From DATBMA01 sp036555105 (GTDB lineage: Bacteria; Actinomycetota; Acidimicrobiia; Spongiisociales; ZC4RG35): a stretch of DNA of 64,000 bases. The DNA is taken from assembly GCA_036555105.1 (NCBI GenBank), contig DATBMA010000023.1:15673-79672 (forward strand). Reading direction: 5' to 3'. The notes under the pieces are model-generated. The model was not told the origin of the DNA, did no database searches, and saw nothing but the letters and a program-made list of their open reading frames with translations. The position numbers and the translations under genes are program-made. Below, piece by piece: positions 41,752 to 50,442 of this stretch (its first letter is position 1; each line of letters starts with the position of its first letter).

Positions 41752-42991
41752 GTTACAGCGGACCAGGTTGACAACCGACGAGGTCCAGAACAGGACGGTT
41801 CACACTCTGATGGCCTCCAATGCGGTTGGCAGCGGAGCCGTGGCCTCAGCGGTGGCAGCCATCGGCCTTGTGGCGGCCGAGATCCTGGGAGGCGACTCCT
41901 TGGCTGGGCTGCCGGTCGCAACCATTTCGATCGGCTCAGCCTTGGCCGCCCCGCTTCTTGCCGCCATCATGAGCCAGCGAGGCCGCCGTCCAGGAATGGT
42001 CGCCGGTTACTCGGTCGGTATCGTCGGCGCCCTCGGGGTGGTCGCCAGCGCTCAAGCCGGGACCTTCGTGTTACTGCTCCTCTCGCTGGTCGCCTTCGGC
42101 GCCGGCCAGGCCGCCAATTATCAGGGCAGGTTCGCGGCGGCCGACCTGGCCCAGCCGGATCACCGAGGCCGCGATATCGCCAGTGTCGTCTGGCTGGGAG
42201 CCTTGGGAGGGATCCTGGCGCCACTGCTGGGACCCTGGGAGCAAAGGCTGGGGGAGTCATACGGGTTGGGAACCTATGTGGGACCAATGGTGATGGCAGT
42301 TGTCTTCTTCTCGGTCGCGGGCCTGATCGTCCTGATCCGGCTGCGGCCCGACCCGCTTGCCGTCCTCGGGTTCCCCGGCCGGGGAGCATCTGCTCCCGAC
42401 CGCCGGCCGTTGGCGGGCCTGGCCGCCGCGATCCGAATACCAGCCGCGCGTTTGGCGCTGGTGGCGCTGGCCGTGTCTCAGGTGGTGATGGTTGCGGTCA
42501 TGGCGATGACGCCGGCTCACATGCGTGATCACGGCCAGGCGGACCTCTCCTACTTCGTGATCGCCGCCCACATCGCCGGGATGTTCGGGCTCGCCCCATT
42601 GGTCGGGCGCTGGAGCGATGCATGGGGGAGGGTCAGGACAATCGGCTACGGGGGAGCCATCATCACGATCGGGACCGTCGCCTCGGTAGCAGCGGGATAT
42701 GTCCCTGCTCTTCTCTTCGCCGGCTTGTTCTTGCTTGGGTTGGGCTGGAACTTCTGCCTGATCTCGTCCAGTGCGCTGCTGGTCGATTCGGTGTCCGAGT
42801 CCATGAGAGTGAACGTCCAGGGCGGCTCCGATCTGCTGCTTGGCCTGGCGGCAGCAGTCGCCGGTCTCGTCTCGGGCATCATCAAGCAGGCAGCGGGCTT
42901 CCACTGGCTCGCCAACCTCGCTGCAGCAAGCGCCCTGGGGCTGGTGGTATACGCAATCGCTTTCACAAGAAGGCCGAATCCGGCGATCTGA
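41744..42991 (+). CDS. MFS transporter at the end of the pyrimidine operon
   Basis: A 415-residue protein with about 12 hydrophobic helices and MFS traits: SQRGRRPGM in the loop after helix 2 and VGRWSDAWGRVRT in the equivalent loop of the second half, consistent with internal duplication. The GTG start lies 8 nt inside pyrF, so it is expressed with UMP synthesis. Substrate unknown; a nucleobase or drug exporter are both possible. Not a member of the uracil permease (UraA/NCS2) family. Confidence 0.85.
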   Translation: MDELQRTRLTTDEVQNRTVHTLMASNAVGSGAVASAVAAIGLVAAEILGGDSLAGLPVATISIGSALAAPLLAAIMSQRGRRPGMVAGYSVGIVGALGVVASAQAGTFVLLLLSLVAFGAGQAANYQGRFAAADLAQPDHRGRDIASVVWLGALGGILAPLLGPWEQRLGESYGLGTYVGPMVMAVVFFSVAGLIVLIRLRPDPLAVLGFPGRGASAPDRRPLAGLAAAIRIPAARLALVALAVSQVVMVAVMAMTPAHMRDHGQADLSYFVIAAHIAGMFGLAPLVGRWSDAWGRVRTIGYGGAIITIGTVASVAAGYVPALLFAGLFLLGLGWNFCLISSSALLVDSVSESMRVNVQGGSDLLLGLAAAVAGLVSGIIKQAAGFHWLANLAAASALGLVVYAIAFTRRPNPAI

Positions 42992-42996
42992 CGCGA

Positions 42997-43002
42997 TACG
43001 AT
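42997..43002 (+). promoter_or_regulatory. -10 box for mihF
   Basis: TACGAT. Transcription would start near 43009, right at an AAGGAGG ribosome binding site, giving a minimal leader before the ATG at 43022. Confidence 0.45.
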
Positions 43003-43021
43003 CTCCCCAAGGAGGGAGACG

Positions 43022-43336
43022 ATGCCTCAACCACCCCCGATCACCCCGGAACAGCGACAGGCTGCTTTGGCCAAGGCGGCCGAAGCTCGCCGAGTGCGCG
43101 CCGAGGTCAAGGAACTGCTCAAGACCGGATCGGTCGACTTCGCCGAACTGCTGAATCGTGCCGACAGCAACGACACCATCGCAGGCCTCAAGGTCGAAGC
43201 CGCTCTGGCTGCCCTGCCTGGCATGGGCAAGATCAAGGCCAAGCGGCTGATGGAAGCCAACGGCATCGCCGACAACCGCCGGTTGCGCGGGCTGGGCGAA
43301 AGGCAGCGTGCCGCGCTCCTCAGCGAACTCGGCTGA
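43022..43336 (+). CDS. mihF: actinobacterial integration host factor
   Basis: A 104-residue nucleoid protein of the mIHF family (unrelated in fold to E. coli IHF). It has a long basic N-terminal helix and a helix-two-turn-helix in the C-terminal half with LPGMGKIKAKRLMEANGI. It is restricted to actinobacteria and placed before gmk, which supports the phylum call. Strong AAGGAGG. The last 29 nt are shared with the gmk frame. Confidence 0.93.
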   Translation: MPQPPPITPEQRQAALAKAAEARRVRAEVKELLKTGSVDFAELLNRADSNDTIAGLKVEAALAALPGMGKIKAKRLMEANGIADNRRLRGLGERQRAALLSELG

Positions 43337-43916
43337 GGAAAGCGGCCGGCTCTTCGTCGTCTCCGGCCCTTCTGGAGTCGGCAAGTCGACGATCGTGGAC
43401 GGGCTGGCTCGTCTGCGGTCTTTCCATTTCTCGGTATCCGCCACCACCCGGTCGCCCCGGCCCGGCGAAACCGAAGGTGTCGACTACCTCTTCGTGGATC
43501 GGGCCGGCTTCGAGCGGATGATTGCCGAAGGCGAGCTACTCGAATGGGCTACCTACGGAGACGATTACTACGGCACCCCGCGCCGCCCGGTGGAGGATGC
43601 CCTGACCGCCGGGAGCGACGTTGTGCTTGAGATCGAGGTGCAAGGGGCCCGGCAGGTCCGGAGCGCCTTCCCTGAGGCGGTTCTGGTGTTCATCGCGCCT
43701 CCTACCCCAGATGTGCTCGAGACCCGGCTGCGAGGCCGGGGTGACACCTCACCGGAGGCTATTGCCCGCCGCCTGGCGATAGCCAGGGAGGAGCTGGCCG
43801 CAGTCGACGAATTCGACCATGTCGTGGTGAACCATGACCTCGGTCAGGCGATCGCGGAGCTGGATCGAGTCATGGCCAGGTATCCTGGGGGCCAATCCAG
43901 CCAGGAAACACCATGA
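43308..43916 (+). CDS. gmk: guanylate kinase
   Basis: A 202-residue kinase making GDP from GMP. The P-loop GPSGVGKS is at 20-27, with SATTRSPRPGETEGVDY and the lid segment. The only start upstream of the P-loop is GTG within the mihF 3' end (29-nt overlap), leaving a dispensable-looking N-terminal extension of about 12 residues. Its stop overlaps rpoZ. Confidence 0.95.
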   Translation: MPRSSANSAEESGRLFVVSGPSGVGKSTIVDGLARLRSFHFSVSATTRSPRPGETEGVDYLFVDRAGFERMIAEGELLEWATYGDDYYGTPRRPVEDALTAGSDVVLEIEVQGARQVRSAFPEAVLVFIAPPTPDVLETRLRGRGDTSPEAIARRLAIAREELAAVDEFDHVVVNHDLGQAIAELDRVMARYPGGQSSQETP

Positions 43917-44134
43917 AGATCGAAGAAGTAATCGACAACATCGGCAACCGTTTCGCGACGGTGGTGGTTTCTGCCCGACGCGCCCGCCAGATCAATTCCT
44001 ACTTCAGCCAGCTCGGAGTCGGAATCGGCGAGTACGTGCCGCCGCAGGTCCACTCCCTCTCTCGCAAGCCACTGACCATTGCGATGGAGGAGATCGCCGA
44101 GGGGCGGGTCTCGGTCGAGCGCACCGAGGTCTGA
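43913..44134 (+). CDS. rpoZ: RNA polymerase omega subunit
   Basis: A 73-residue subunit that chaperones the beta' subunit. GNRFATVVVSARRARQINSY is the omega core, and PLTIAMEEIAEGRV closes it. Conserved gmk-rpoZ-coaBC order. ATG within the gmk stop. Confidence 0.95.
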   Translation: MKIEEVIDNIGNRFATVVVSARRARQINSYFSQLGVGIGEYVPPQVHSLSRKPLTIAMEEIAEGRVSVERTEV

Positions 44135-45312
44135 TGCTTCGCGGCCGGCGCATCCTGCTGGGGGTGTCCGGCGGGGTCGCCGCCTACAAGTCGGTCTATC
44201 TCTGCCGCCTCCTGATCGAGGCCGGGGCCGAGGTCGAAGTTGTGCTCTCCCAGGAGGCGCAGAACTTCGTGGGCGCCCAGACCTTCGCTGCCGTCACCGG
44301 GCGCAAAGTCGTGACGTCTCTTTTCGGACAGGACCTGGTGAGCCCCCACACCGACCTTGGCAGGTGGGCCGACCTGGTGGTCGTCGCTCCTGCCACCGCC
44401 GCCACCCTCTCGCGGCTGGCAGGCGGTGCATCCACCGAAGTCCTCTCTGCCGTCCTGCTGGCCACGCGGGCGCCGGTGGTCCTGGCTCCTGCCATGCACA
44501 CCGAGATGTGGGAGCACCCCGCCACCCGCAGGAACCTGGACGTGCTGAGGGGTGATGGCCACATCATCGTGGGCCCAGTCAGCGGCGACCTGGCGGGAGG
44601 GGACGAGGGCATCGGCCGGATGGCGGAGCCAGATGAGATCCTAGGCGTGGTGGAGGAGATGCTTGCCGGTGACTTCCAGGGGGTACGGGTACTGGTGACG
44701 GCCGGCGGGACCAGGGAAGCCATCGATGCGGTGCGGTTCATCGGCAACCGGTCGTCCGGAAAGATGGGCCATGCCGTCGCCTCCGAGGCAGCCACCCGAG
44801 GAGCCGACGTCACGCTGGTCACCACCTCGGATCTCGCTGCCCATCCTTCGGTGAAGCTGGTGAGGGTCGAGTCGGCGGAGGAGATGGCTGCGGCAGTGGC
44901 CGGCATCGAGGCAGACGTGGCCGTGATGGCTGCCGCGGTGGCCGACTTCCGCCCGGCCCGGCCATCTGACGGGAAACTGGCCCGGGCCGACGGCCCTCCC
45001 GATCTCGCTCTCGAACCGACGCCCGATGTGCTTGCCGAGGTGGCACGGAGGTCGCCGCCTCCCTTCCTGGTTGGTTTCGCTGCAGAGGCAGGCGGGCTCG
45101 AGCGGATCGCCGGCAAGGCCGCCGCCAAGGGAGTGGACCTGCTCGTGGCCAACGACGTCACCGCGCCGGATGCCGGATTTGCGGTCGACACCAATCGGGT
45201 CACGATCGTGTTCAAGGGAGGGGAGATGGAGGAGTGGCCATTGGCCTCCAAGGTCGAGATCGCCAGGCGATTGCTCGATCTGGTGGGTGGGCAGATGGGC
45301 CGGCGGCGGTAA
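44134..45312 (+). CDS. coaBC: bifunctional phosphopantothenoylcysteine decarboxylase / phosphopantothenate-cysteine ligase
   Basis: A 392-residue fusion for two steps of coenzyme A synthesis. The flavoprotein decarboxylase (CoaC, about 1-180) has LLGVSGGVAAYKS and the PAMHTEMW loop, where many relatives have PAMN. The ligase (CoaB, about 185-392) has TAGGTREAIDAVRFIGNRSSG and the AAAVADFRP block. ATG shares one base with the rpoZ stop. It ends in TAA, which begins the metK promoter box. Confidence 0.95.
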   Translation: MLRGRRILLGVSGGVAAYKSVYLCRLLIEAGAEVEVVLSQEAQNFVGAQTFAAVTGRKVVTSLFGQDLVSPHTDLGRWADLVVVAPATAATLSRLAGGASTEVLSAVLLATRAPVVLAPAMHTEMWEHPATRRNLDVLRGDGHIIVGPVSGDLAGGDEGIGRMAEPDEILGVVEEMLAGDFQGVRVLVTAGGTREAIDAVRFIGNRSSGKMGHAVASEAATRGADVTLVTTSDLAAHPSVKLVRVESAEEMAAAVAGIEADVAVMAAAVADFRPARPSDGKLARADGPPDLALEPTPDVLAEVARRSPPPFLVGFAAEAGGLERIAGKAAAKGVDLLVANDVTAPDAGFAVDTNRVTIVFKGGEMEEWPLASKVEIARRLLDLVGGQMGRRR

Positions 45313-45315
45313 CCT
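45310..45315 (+). promoter_or_regulatory. TAACCT -10 box for metK formed by the coaBC stop codon
   Basis: TAA of coaBC plus CCT; 8 nt separate the box from the metK ATG, and there is no Shine-Dalgarno. A leaderless or 1-2 nt leader transcript is expected. Confidence 0.5.
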
Positions 45316-45323
45316 CTCAATCC

Positions 45324-46502
45324 ATGCGGCGCTGGTACTTCGCTTCTGAATCGGTCACGGAGGGTCATCCCGACAAGGTGGCAGACGCCATCTCCGACTC
45401 GGTTCTCGATGCCGTCCTGGCTCAGGATCCGATGGGCCGGGTCGCCTGTGAATCAATGGTCACGACCGGTGTCGCCGTCGTCGCCGGAGAGATCTCTTCG
45501 CAGGCGGTGATAGACATCGAAGCTCTCACCAGGTCGACAGTTGCCGACCTTGGCTATGACTTCGACCCAGAGTTCTCGGCCGACACGATACGTGTCCAGT
45601 CGCTCGTCCACAGCCAGAGCCCGGACATCGCCGCCAGCGTGACACGATCCCTCGAAGATCGGTCTGGCTCCCAGGATCCCCTTGATGCGCTGGGGGCCGG
45701 TGACCAAGGGATCATGTTCGGATTCGCGGTAGACGAGACGAGCGAACTGATGCCACTTCCCATTCAACTCGCCCATCGCCTGGCCGAGAGGCTCGCCGCG
45801 GTGCGGCGTGAGGGGTTGCTCGGCTATTTGCGCCCCGATGGCAAGACCCAGGTGACGGTCGAGTACGAAGGAGACCGGCCGCTTCGAGTCACCTCGGCTC
45901 TGATTTCCGCCCACCACGCCCCCGGGGTCGACTCGAAGGCGATGGCCGCTGATCTCCGGGCCGAGGTGGTCGAACGGGTCATACCTGACGACCTGCTGGC
46001 AGGAGATGTCGCCGTTCTCATCAACCCCTCCGGCAACTTCGAGGTCGGCGGGCCTCCGGCCGACACCGGCCTCACTGGCCGCAAGATCATCGTCGACACC
46101 TATGGGGGATATGCCCGTCACGGTGGGGGTGCCTTCTCGGGGAAGGACCCCACCAAGGTGGATCGATCGGGGGCCTATGCCGCCCGCCACGCCGCCAAGA
46201 ACGTCGTGGCCGCGGGTCTGGCAAGGCGATGCGAGGTTCAGCTGGCATATGCCATCGGCCAGGCCGCCCCCTTCTCCATCCATGTCGACACCTTTGGCAC
46301 CGCCAACATCGCCCCCGAGCGCCTCGACAAGTTGGTGGGCGAATACTTCGACTTCCGGCCGGCCGCCATCCTCCAGCGCCTGGGACTGCGCGCGCCGGTC
46401 TACCGACCAACCTCCGCTTACGGTCACTTCGGTCGCCCGGGCTTCCCATGGGAGTCAACGGAGGAGGCCGAGGCCCTCGCCGCAGCCGCCGAACAGTTCT
46501 GA
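45324..46502 (+). CDS. metK: S-adenosylmethionine synthetase
   Basis: A 392-residue enzyme making S-adenosylmethionine from ATP and methionine. ESVTEGHPDKVADAISD contains the catalytic His (H15); GAGDQG and the P-loop-like GGGAFSGKDPTKVDRS are intact. The ATG chosen starts exactly at family homology behind the TAACCT box. The stop TGA overlaps the proposed CTG start of priA. Confidence 0.96.
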   Translation: MRRWYFASESVTEGHPDKVADAISDSVLDAVLAQDPMGRVACESMVTTGVAVVAGEISSQAVIDIEALTRSTVADLGYDFDPEFSADTIRVQSLVHSQSPDIAASVTRSLEDRSGSQDPLDALGAGDQGIMFGFAVDETSELMPLPIQLAHRLAERLAAVRREGLLGYLRPDGKTQVTVEYEGDRPLRVTSALISAHHAPGVDSKAMAADLRAEVVERVIPDDLLAGDVAVLINPSGNFEVGGPPADTGLTGRKIIVDTYGGYARHGGGAFSGKDPTKVDRSGAYAARHAAKNVVAAGLARRCEVQLAYAIGQAAPFSIHVDTFGTANIAPERLDKLVGEYFDFRPAAILQRLGLRAPVYRPTSAYGHFGRPGFPWESTEEAEALAAAAEQF

Positions 46503-48295
46503 GCCAGCCAGAGCCCATCAGAGCCGCCCGGGTCGTTCCCGCCGTTCCGACCTTCGCGGTCGATGCCGGGTTCTGGTATTCGATCCCCGACCACATGACG
46601 GTGGGATTGGGAACGGCGGTCAGGGTCCCGCTGGGTGGACGGCGGACTGGTGGCCACGTGGTCGAGATCGGGGAGCGATCGCCCGAGCGACTGCGCCCGA
46701 TCGCGTCCGTGTCCAGCCCGATCCCGATCTTCGACGCCCCGCTCTTGGAGGTCTTGATGTGGGCGGCCCATCACTATGTGGCACCGGTCTCGGTTCTGCT
46801 CGAGAAGGCGGCGCCACCCAATCGTCCCCGCCGGCCCGACCCGGGTTTGTTGCCTGCTCGCCTAGATGGGGCTGGCGCGGGCGGGCTGGACGCTCTCGGT
46901 CGGAGGAGCGCGGCCGGAGGAACCGGGGTCAGATTGGCCTATGTGAGCCGGGCGGCCGATCTCGGCTGGATCGCCGGACTGGCCGGCCCGGTGATGGCGG
47001 CGGGCGGGGGCTGCCTGATCGTGATGCCGACGGGGGCCGAAGTGTCGATGGCGGAGACGGCTGCGCGGCCCTTGCTGGGGGACCACTTGTTGACAGTCGA
47101 CAATGATCGATCCGACGCCGAGGTCACCAGGGCTTGGGAGATGGCCGCCACCGTCGCCGGGGTGGCGCTGGTCGGGACCCCGCGGGTGGCGTCATGGCCG
47201 GTTCGCGATCTCCGTGTCGCCGCTGCCACCGAGGAGGGGCGCCGGGCTATGAAGGAGCGGCAGACACCGACCGTTGCTGTGAGGGAGCTCCTTTCCAGGC
47301 GGGCTGTCGCCACTCCCCACAACCTGGCCTTTGTTGGGCCGACGCCGAGCATCGAGTGCCTCGGATCCGGGCTCGAGGAGGTCACCGCTCCCGGCAGGAG
47401 TTGGGGACTGGTCGAGCTCGTGGATCGGACCCGTGATGAGCAGAGCCGGGATCTGATCTCTCCGACCCTGGCCGCCGCGTTGCGCCGGGTGTTGGCCAAT
47501 GGGGAGTCTGCATTCGTATTTGCCCACCGGCGTGGATACGCCCCGGCATTCGTCTGCATCCAGTGCCGCAACGTGCGCCGGTGCCAGGTCTGCGGCGCCC
47601 GTCCCGAGCCAGGACTCAGCTGCGTTCGTTGCGGGGCCGTGCTGGGGCCATGTGCCCATTGCGGCTCCGAGCGCTTTCGCCCACTGGGGGCCGGCGTGCA
47701 GCGGGTCGTGGAGACCCTGACCCGAGTGTTTGGAGCCCAATCGGTCGGGGCCGCACCGGCGGCCACCGAGATACAGGTGGGGAGCGAAGCCGACCTGGCC
47801 GCCCTCCCCATCCAGGACCTGATGGGGGTGGTCGATGCCGACGGGCTGCTGCTCGGCACGCACTTCCGCGCGGCCGAAGAAGCCATCCGCATCCTTGGGC
47901 GGGTCGCAGGCAAAGTCGGACGAGGCGGAACCCGGCGGGCGATAGTGCAGACCGCGCTGCCCGGCCATCCAGCCATGGTCGCCCTCAAGAGCGGGAAGGC
48001 GCTTCCGTTCCTGCATTCAGAGCTGGCCATCCGGCGCCAACTCGGCTATCCGCCCGCTGGCGAGCTGATGATCGTGGAGCTGCGGGGTCAGGTGCCGGCC
48101 GATCCGCGGCGGGCCTTGGTCCAGCTCGACGACGGCATCGACCTGTTGGGGCCGGCCGAGACGCGCCATGGGATTCGATTCCTCGCCCAAGGCAACAGCC
48201 TCGACATGCTCCGCACCGGCCTTCGACCCGTCGTGCAGCGCTGGCGCGACTCGGGCACGATCGTGCGCATCGACGCCGACCCGCTGGAGTTGTGA
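46499..48295 (+). CDS. priA: PriA-like primosomal protein N' lacking helicase motifs
   Basis: About 598 residues, shorter than the ~730 of E. coli PriA. The N-terminal DNA-binding part (RVVPAVPTFAVDAGFWYSIP) and the zinc-binding region with paired CxxC motifs (about 352-392, from CIQCRNVRRCQVCG to CAHCG) are conserved. The Walker A site is degenerate (VMPTGAEVSMAE in place of GxTGSGKT) and no DEEH box is visible, as in other actinobacterial PriA proteins. It is probably a fork-binding and restart-scaffold protein without helicase activity. Start: CTG in a CTGA overlap with metK is favoured by local pattern; ATG at 46448 (55-nt overlap) is the alternative. Confidence 0.82.
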   Translation: MSQPEPIRAARVVPAVPTFAVDAGFWYSIPDHMTVGLGTAVRVPLGGRRTGGHVVEIGERSPERLRPIASVSSPIPIFDAPLLEVLMWAAHHYVAPVSVLLEKAAPPNRPRRPDPGLLPARLDGAGAGGLDALGRRSAAGGTGVRLAYVSRAADLGWIAGLAGPVMAAGGGCLIVMPTGAEVSMAETAARPLLGDHLLTVDNDRSDAEVTRAWEMAATVAGVALVGTPRVASWPVRDLRVAAATEEGRRAMKERQTPTVAVRELLSRRAVATPHNLAFVGPTPSIECLGSGLEEVTAPGRSWGLVELVDRTRDEQSRDLISPTLAAALRRVLANGESAFVFAHRRGYAPAFVCIQCRNVRRCQVCGARPEPGLSCVRCGAVLGPCAHCGSERFRPLGAGVQRVVETLTRVFGAQSVGAAPAATEIQVGSEADLAALPIQDLMGVVDADGLLLGTHFRAAEEAIRILGRVAGKVGRGGTRRAIVQTALPGHPAMVALKSGKALPFLHSELAIRRQLGYPPAGELMIVELRGQVPADPRRALVQLDDGIDLLGPAETRHGIRFLAQGNSLDMLRTGLRPVVQRWRDSGTIVRIDADPLEL

Positions 48296-48302
48296 CGTCG
48301 GG

Positions 48303-48308
48303 TACTGT
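48303..48308 (+). promoter_or_regulatory. -10 box of a leaderless def-fmt promoter
   Basis: TACTGT with exactly 6 nt to the def GTG and no Shine-Dalgarno in the 19-nt gap after priA. Confidence 0.55.
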
Positions 48309-48314
48309 CCGGTC

Positions 48315-48824
48315 GTGGCTCTCTACCCGATCCGCGTCTTCGGGGACCCGGTATTGCGTATGCGAGCGGGTGCGGTCACGACCTTCGACGAGCGGCTGGA
48401 GAAGCTCGTGAACGACATGATCGAGACGATGTATGCCGCCCCCGGAGTCGGCTTGGCGGCCCCTCAAATCGGGGTCTCGCGCAGGGTGGCGGTGTTCGAC
48501 GCGCAGGACGGCGAAGGAGCACGCGTACTCATCAACCCCGAGCTCCTCGAGACCAGGGAAGTCGAGGAATGGGACGAGGGGTGTCTGTCGGTGCCCGGCC
48601 ACTATTGGGAGATCACCCGTCCCGGCTTCGCCACGGTGCGCGGCGTCGACGTCACGGGCCAGCCGGTGGAGTACTCCGGTGACGGTCTCATGGGGCGAGT
48701 CCTCCAACACGAACTGGATCATCTCGATGGCAAGCTCCTGTTGGAGCATCTCCCCTCCAAGGTCCGCAAGCAGGCGCTCCGGGTCCTCAGAGAAGAGGCG
48801 CTCGGATTGCCCGCCTTCGAGTGA
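48315..48824 (+). CDS. def: peptide deformylase
   Basis: A 169-residue metalloenzyme removing the formyl group from nascent proteins. All three family motifs are present: GVGLAAPQIG (44-53), EGCLSVPG with metal ligand C90, and QHELDHLDG with H132, E133, H136. GTG start at the expected leaderless position. Coupled to fmt by GTGA, pairing formylation with deformylation. Confidence 0.96.
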   Translation: MALYPIRVFGDPVLRMRAGAVTTFDERLEKLVNDMIETMYAAPGVGLAAPQIGVSRRVAVFDAQDGEGARVLINPELLETREVEEWDEGCLSVPGHYWEITRPGFATVRGVDVTGQPVEYSGDGLMGRVLQHELDHLDGKLLLEHLPSKVRKQALRVLREEALGLPAFE

Positions 48825-49741
48825 CGCGCGCCGTCTTCCTCGGCACGCCGGACGAGGCCGTTCCCGCCCTATCGGTCCTGCGCAATATCGCCGACGTGAA
48901 CCTGGTCATCACCAGACCGGACCGCCCGCGGGGGCGCTCCGCCCGTCCACAGCCATCAGCGGTCAAGGAAGCTGCACTGGCGGCCGGTCTGCCCGTCGCC
49001 CAGCCGGACGGGGCAGCGGCCCTGACCGAAGCGCTTCGCAGCCTTCCCGAGCAGCCCGAGGTCGGCCTGGTGGTGGCATTCGGCATGCTGCTGAGGCCGG
49101 AGGCATTGCAGGTCCCCCGACGGGGGCACCTCAACCTCCACTTCTCCCTGCTGCCGAGGTGGCGGGGGGCCTCACCGGTCACCGCCGCCCTTCTTGGCGG
49201 TGACAAGGAAACCGGGGTCAGCCTCATGCAAATGGACGAAGGGCTCGACCGCGGGCCTGTGCTGGCTTCGACCCGTATGCCGATACCTGAGTCCGCCGAC
49301 CGCGGATCGCTGAGTGCCGAACTGGCCGACCGGGCTGCGGCGCTCCTCAGCCAAAGCTGGGAGCCGTTTCTCGCCGGCGACCTGATCCCCGTGGCTCAGG
49401 ACGAGTCAAACGCCACCTACGCCCCCAAGCTGGGCGACTCCGATCGGCGGCTACGCCTGGACGATCCACCCGAGGCCTTCGTTCGCAGAGTGCGCGCCTT
49501 CGGCCCTCGCCCCGGGGCCTATCTGTTCATCGACGGCGCCCGTCACAAGGTCTTGGCTGCCAGGGTGGCTGAGGGTCAATCGCCACCGGGAAGCCTGGAG
49601 GTGGCTGCCGGCGGTGCGCTCCTCTGCGGCACGGGCGGAGGCGTGGTCGAGCTACTGCGCATCCAGCTGGAAGGACGGAGGCCGATGAACGCGGCCGATT
49701 GGCTGCGGGGGAGGCGCCCGAGGCCGGGGTCTGCCTCGTAG
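48821..49741 (+). CDS. fmt: methionyl-tRNA formyltransferase
   Basis: A 306-residue enzyme that formylates initiator Met-tRNA with 10-formyl-THF. Catalytic Asn, His and Asp are visible at N105, H107 (NLHFSLLPRWRGASPV) and D139 (MQMDEGLDRGPVL), and a C-terminal OB-like domain follows. GTG within the def stop. The 16S methyltransferase gene rsmB, which follows fmt in mycobacteria, is absent. Confidence 0.95.
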   Translation: MTRAVFLGTPDEAVPALSVLRNIADVNLVITRPDRPRGRSARPQPSAVKEAALAAGLPVAQPDGAAALTEALRSLPEQPEVGLVVAFGMLLRPEALQVPRRGHLNLHFSLLPRWRGASPVTAALLGGDKETGVSLMQMDEGLDRGPVLASTRMPIPESADRGSLSAELADRAAALLSQSWEPFLAGDLIPVAQDESNATYAPKLGDSDRRLRLDDPPEAFVRRVRAFGPRPGAYLFIDGARHKVLAARVAEGQSPPGSLEVAAGGALLCGTGGGVVELLRIQLEGRRPMNAADWLRGRRPRPGSAS

Positions 49742-49770
49742 CCGCGACGAGTCCGCAGATGGCCGCTCGG

Positions 49771-49776
49771 TAGACT
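49771..49776 (+). promoter_or_regulatory. -10 box of a leaderless rpe promoter
   Basis: TAGACT with a 6-nt gap to the rpe GTG, identical in hexamer and spacing to the apt promoter. No Shine-Dalgarno. Confidence 0.55.
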
Positions 49777-49782
49777 CGATCT

Positions 49783-50442
49783 GTGCGACGAGTTCAGATC
49801 GCCCCGTCGCTCCTCGCCGCAGACTTCTCCCGGCTCGGGGCCGAACTTGCCCTCATCGAACCCTTCGCCGACCTCCTCCACCTGGATGTCATGGACGGAC
49901 ATTTCGTCCCCAACCTCAGCTTCGGGATGCCGGTGATCTCATCCCTGCGATCGCACATCTCGCTGCCATTCGACTGCCACCTCATGACCAACAACCCGCT
50001 CGCCCTGATGGAGCCCCTGCGCGAGTCAGGCGCCGACCTCATCACCGTCCACATCGAGGCCGTCCCCAATCCTGTGGACGCCGCCGGTCTGGCGGGCGAG
50101 CTCGGCTTGCGCTTCGGGCTGGTGGTGTCACCTGCCACCCCTGTCGAATCGGTCGAGCCCTTCCTCGAGTTGTGCGACCTGCTGCTGGTCATGTCGGTCG
50201 TGCCCGGATTCGGCGGGCAGGCCTTCATGCCGGAGGCCCTTCCGAAGCTGGAGAAGGTCGCGACATGGGTTGATTCGAGGGGGTTGGCGGTCGATATAGA
50301 GGTTGATGGTGGTATCAACCCGCAGACGGCGGCACTGGCACGCGCCGCTGGAGCGAACGTCTTCGTCGCCGGGACGACCGTTTTCGGGGCACCTGACCCG
50401 GTCGTTGCCATCAAGGAGTTGCGAGCGGCGGTCGAGCCATGA
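49783..50442 (+). CDS. rpe: ribulose-phosphate 3-epimerase
   Basis: A 219-residue TIM barrel interconverting ribulose 5-phosphate and xylulose 5-phosphate. IAPSLLAADF, LHLDVMDGHFVPN (metal ligands H33, D35 and catalytic D38) and the phosphate loop VDGGIN are present. It also feeds ribulose 5-phosphate balance for the riboflavin genes downstream. Its stop overlaps the response regulator gene. Confidence 0.95.
   Translation: MRRVQIAPSLLAADFSRLGAELALIEPFADLLHLDVMDGHFVPNLSFGMPVISSLRSHISLPFDCHLMTNNPLALMEPLRESGADLITVHIEAVPNPVDAAGLAGELGLRFGLVVSPATPVESVEPFLELCDLLLVMSVVPGFGGQAFMPEALPKLEKVATWVDSRGLAVDIEVDGGINPQTAALARAAGANVFVAGTTVFGAPDPVVAIKELRAAVEP

Noticed and set aside
46499..48295. priA as a pseudogene because its helicase motifs are missing
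   Set aside because: The frame is intact, the zinc site and N-terminus are conserved, and loss of the ATPase motifs is typical of actinobacterial PriA.
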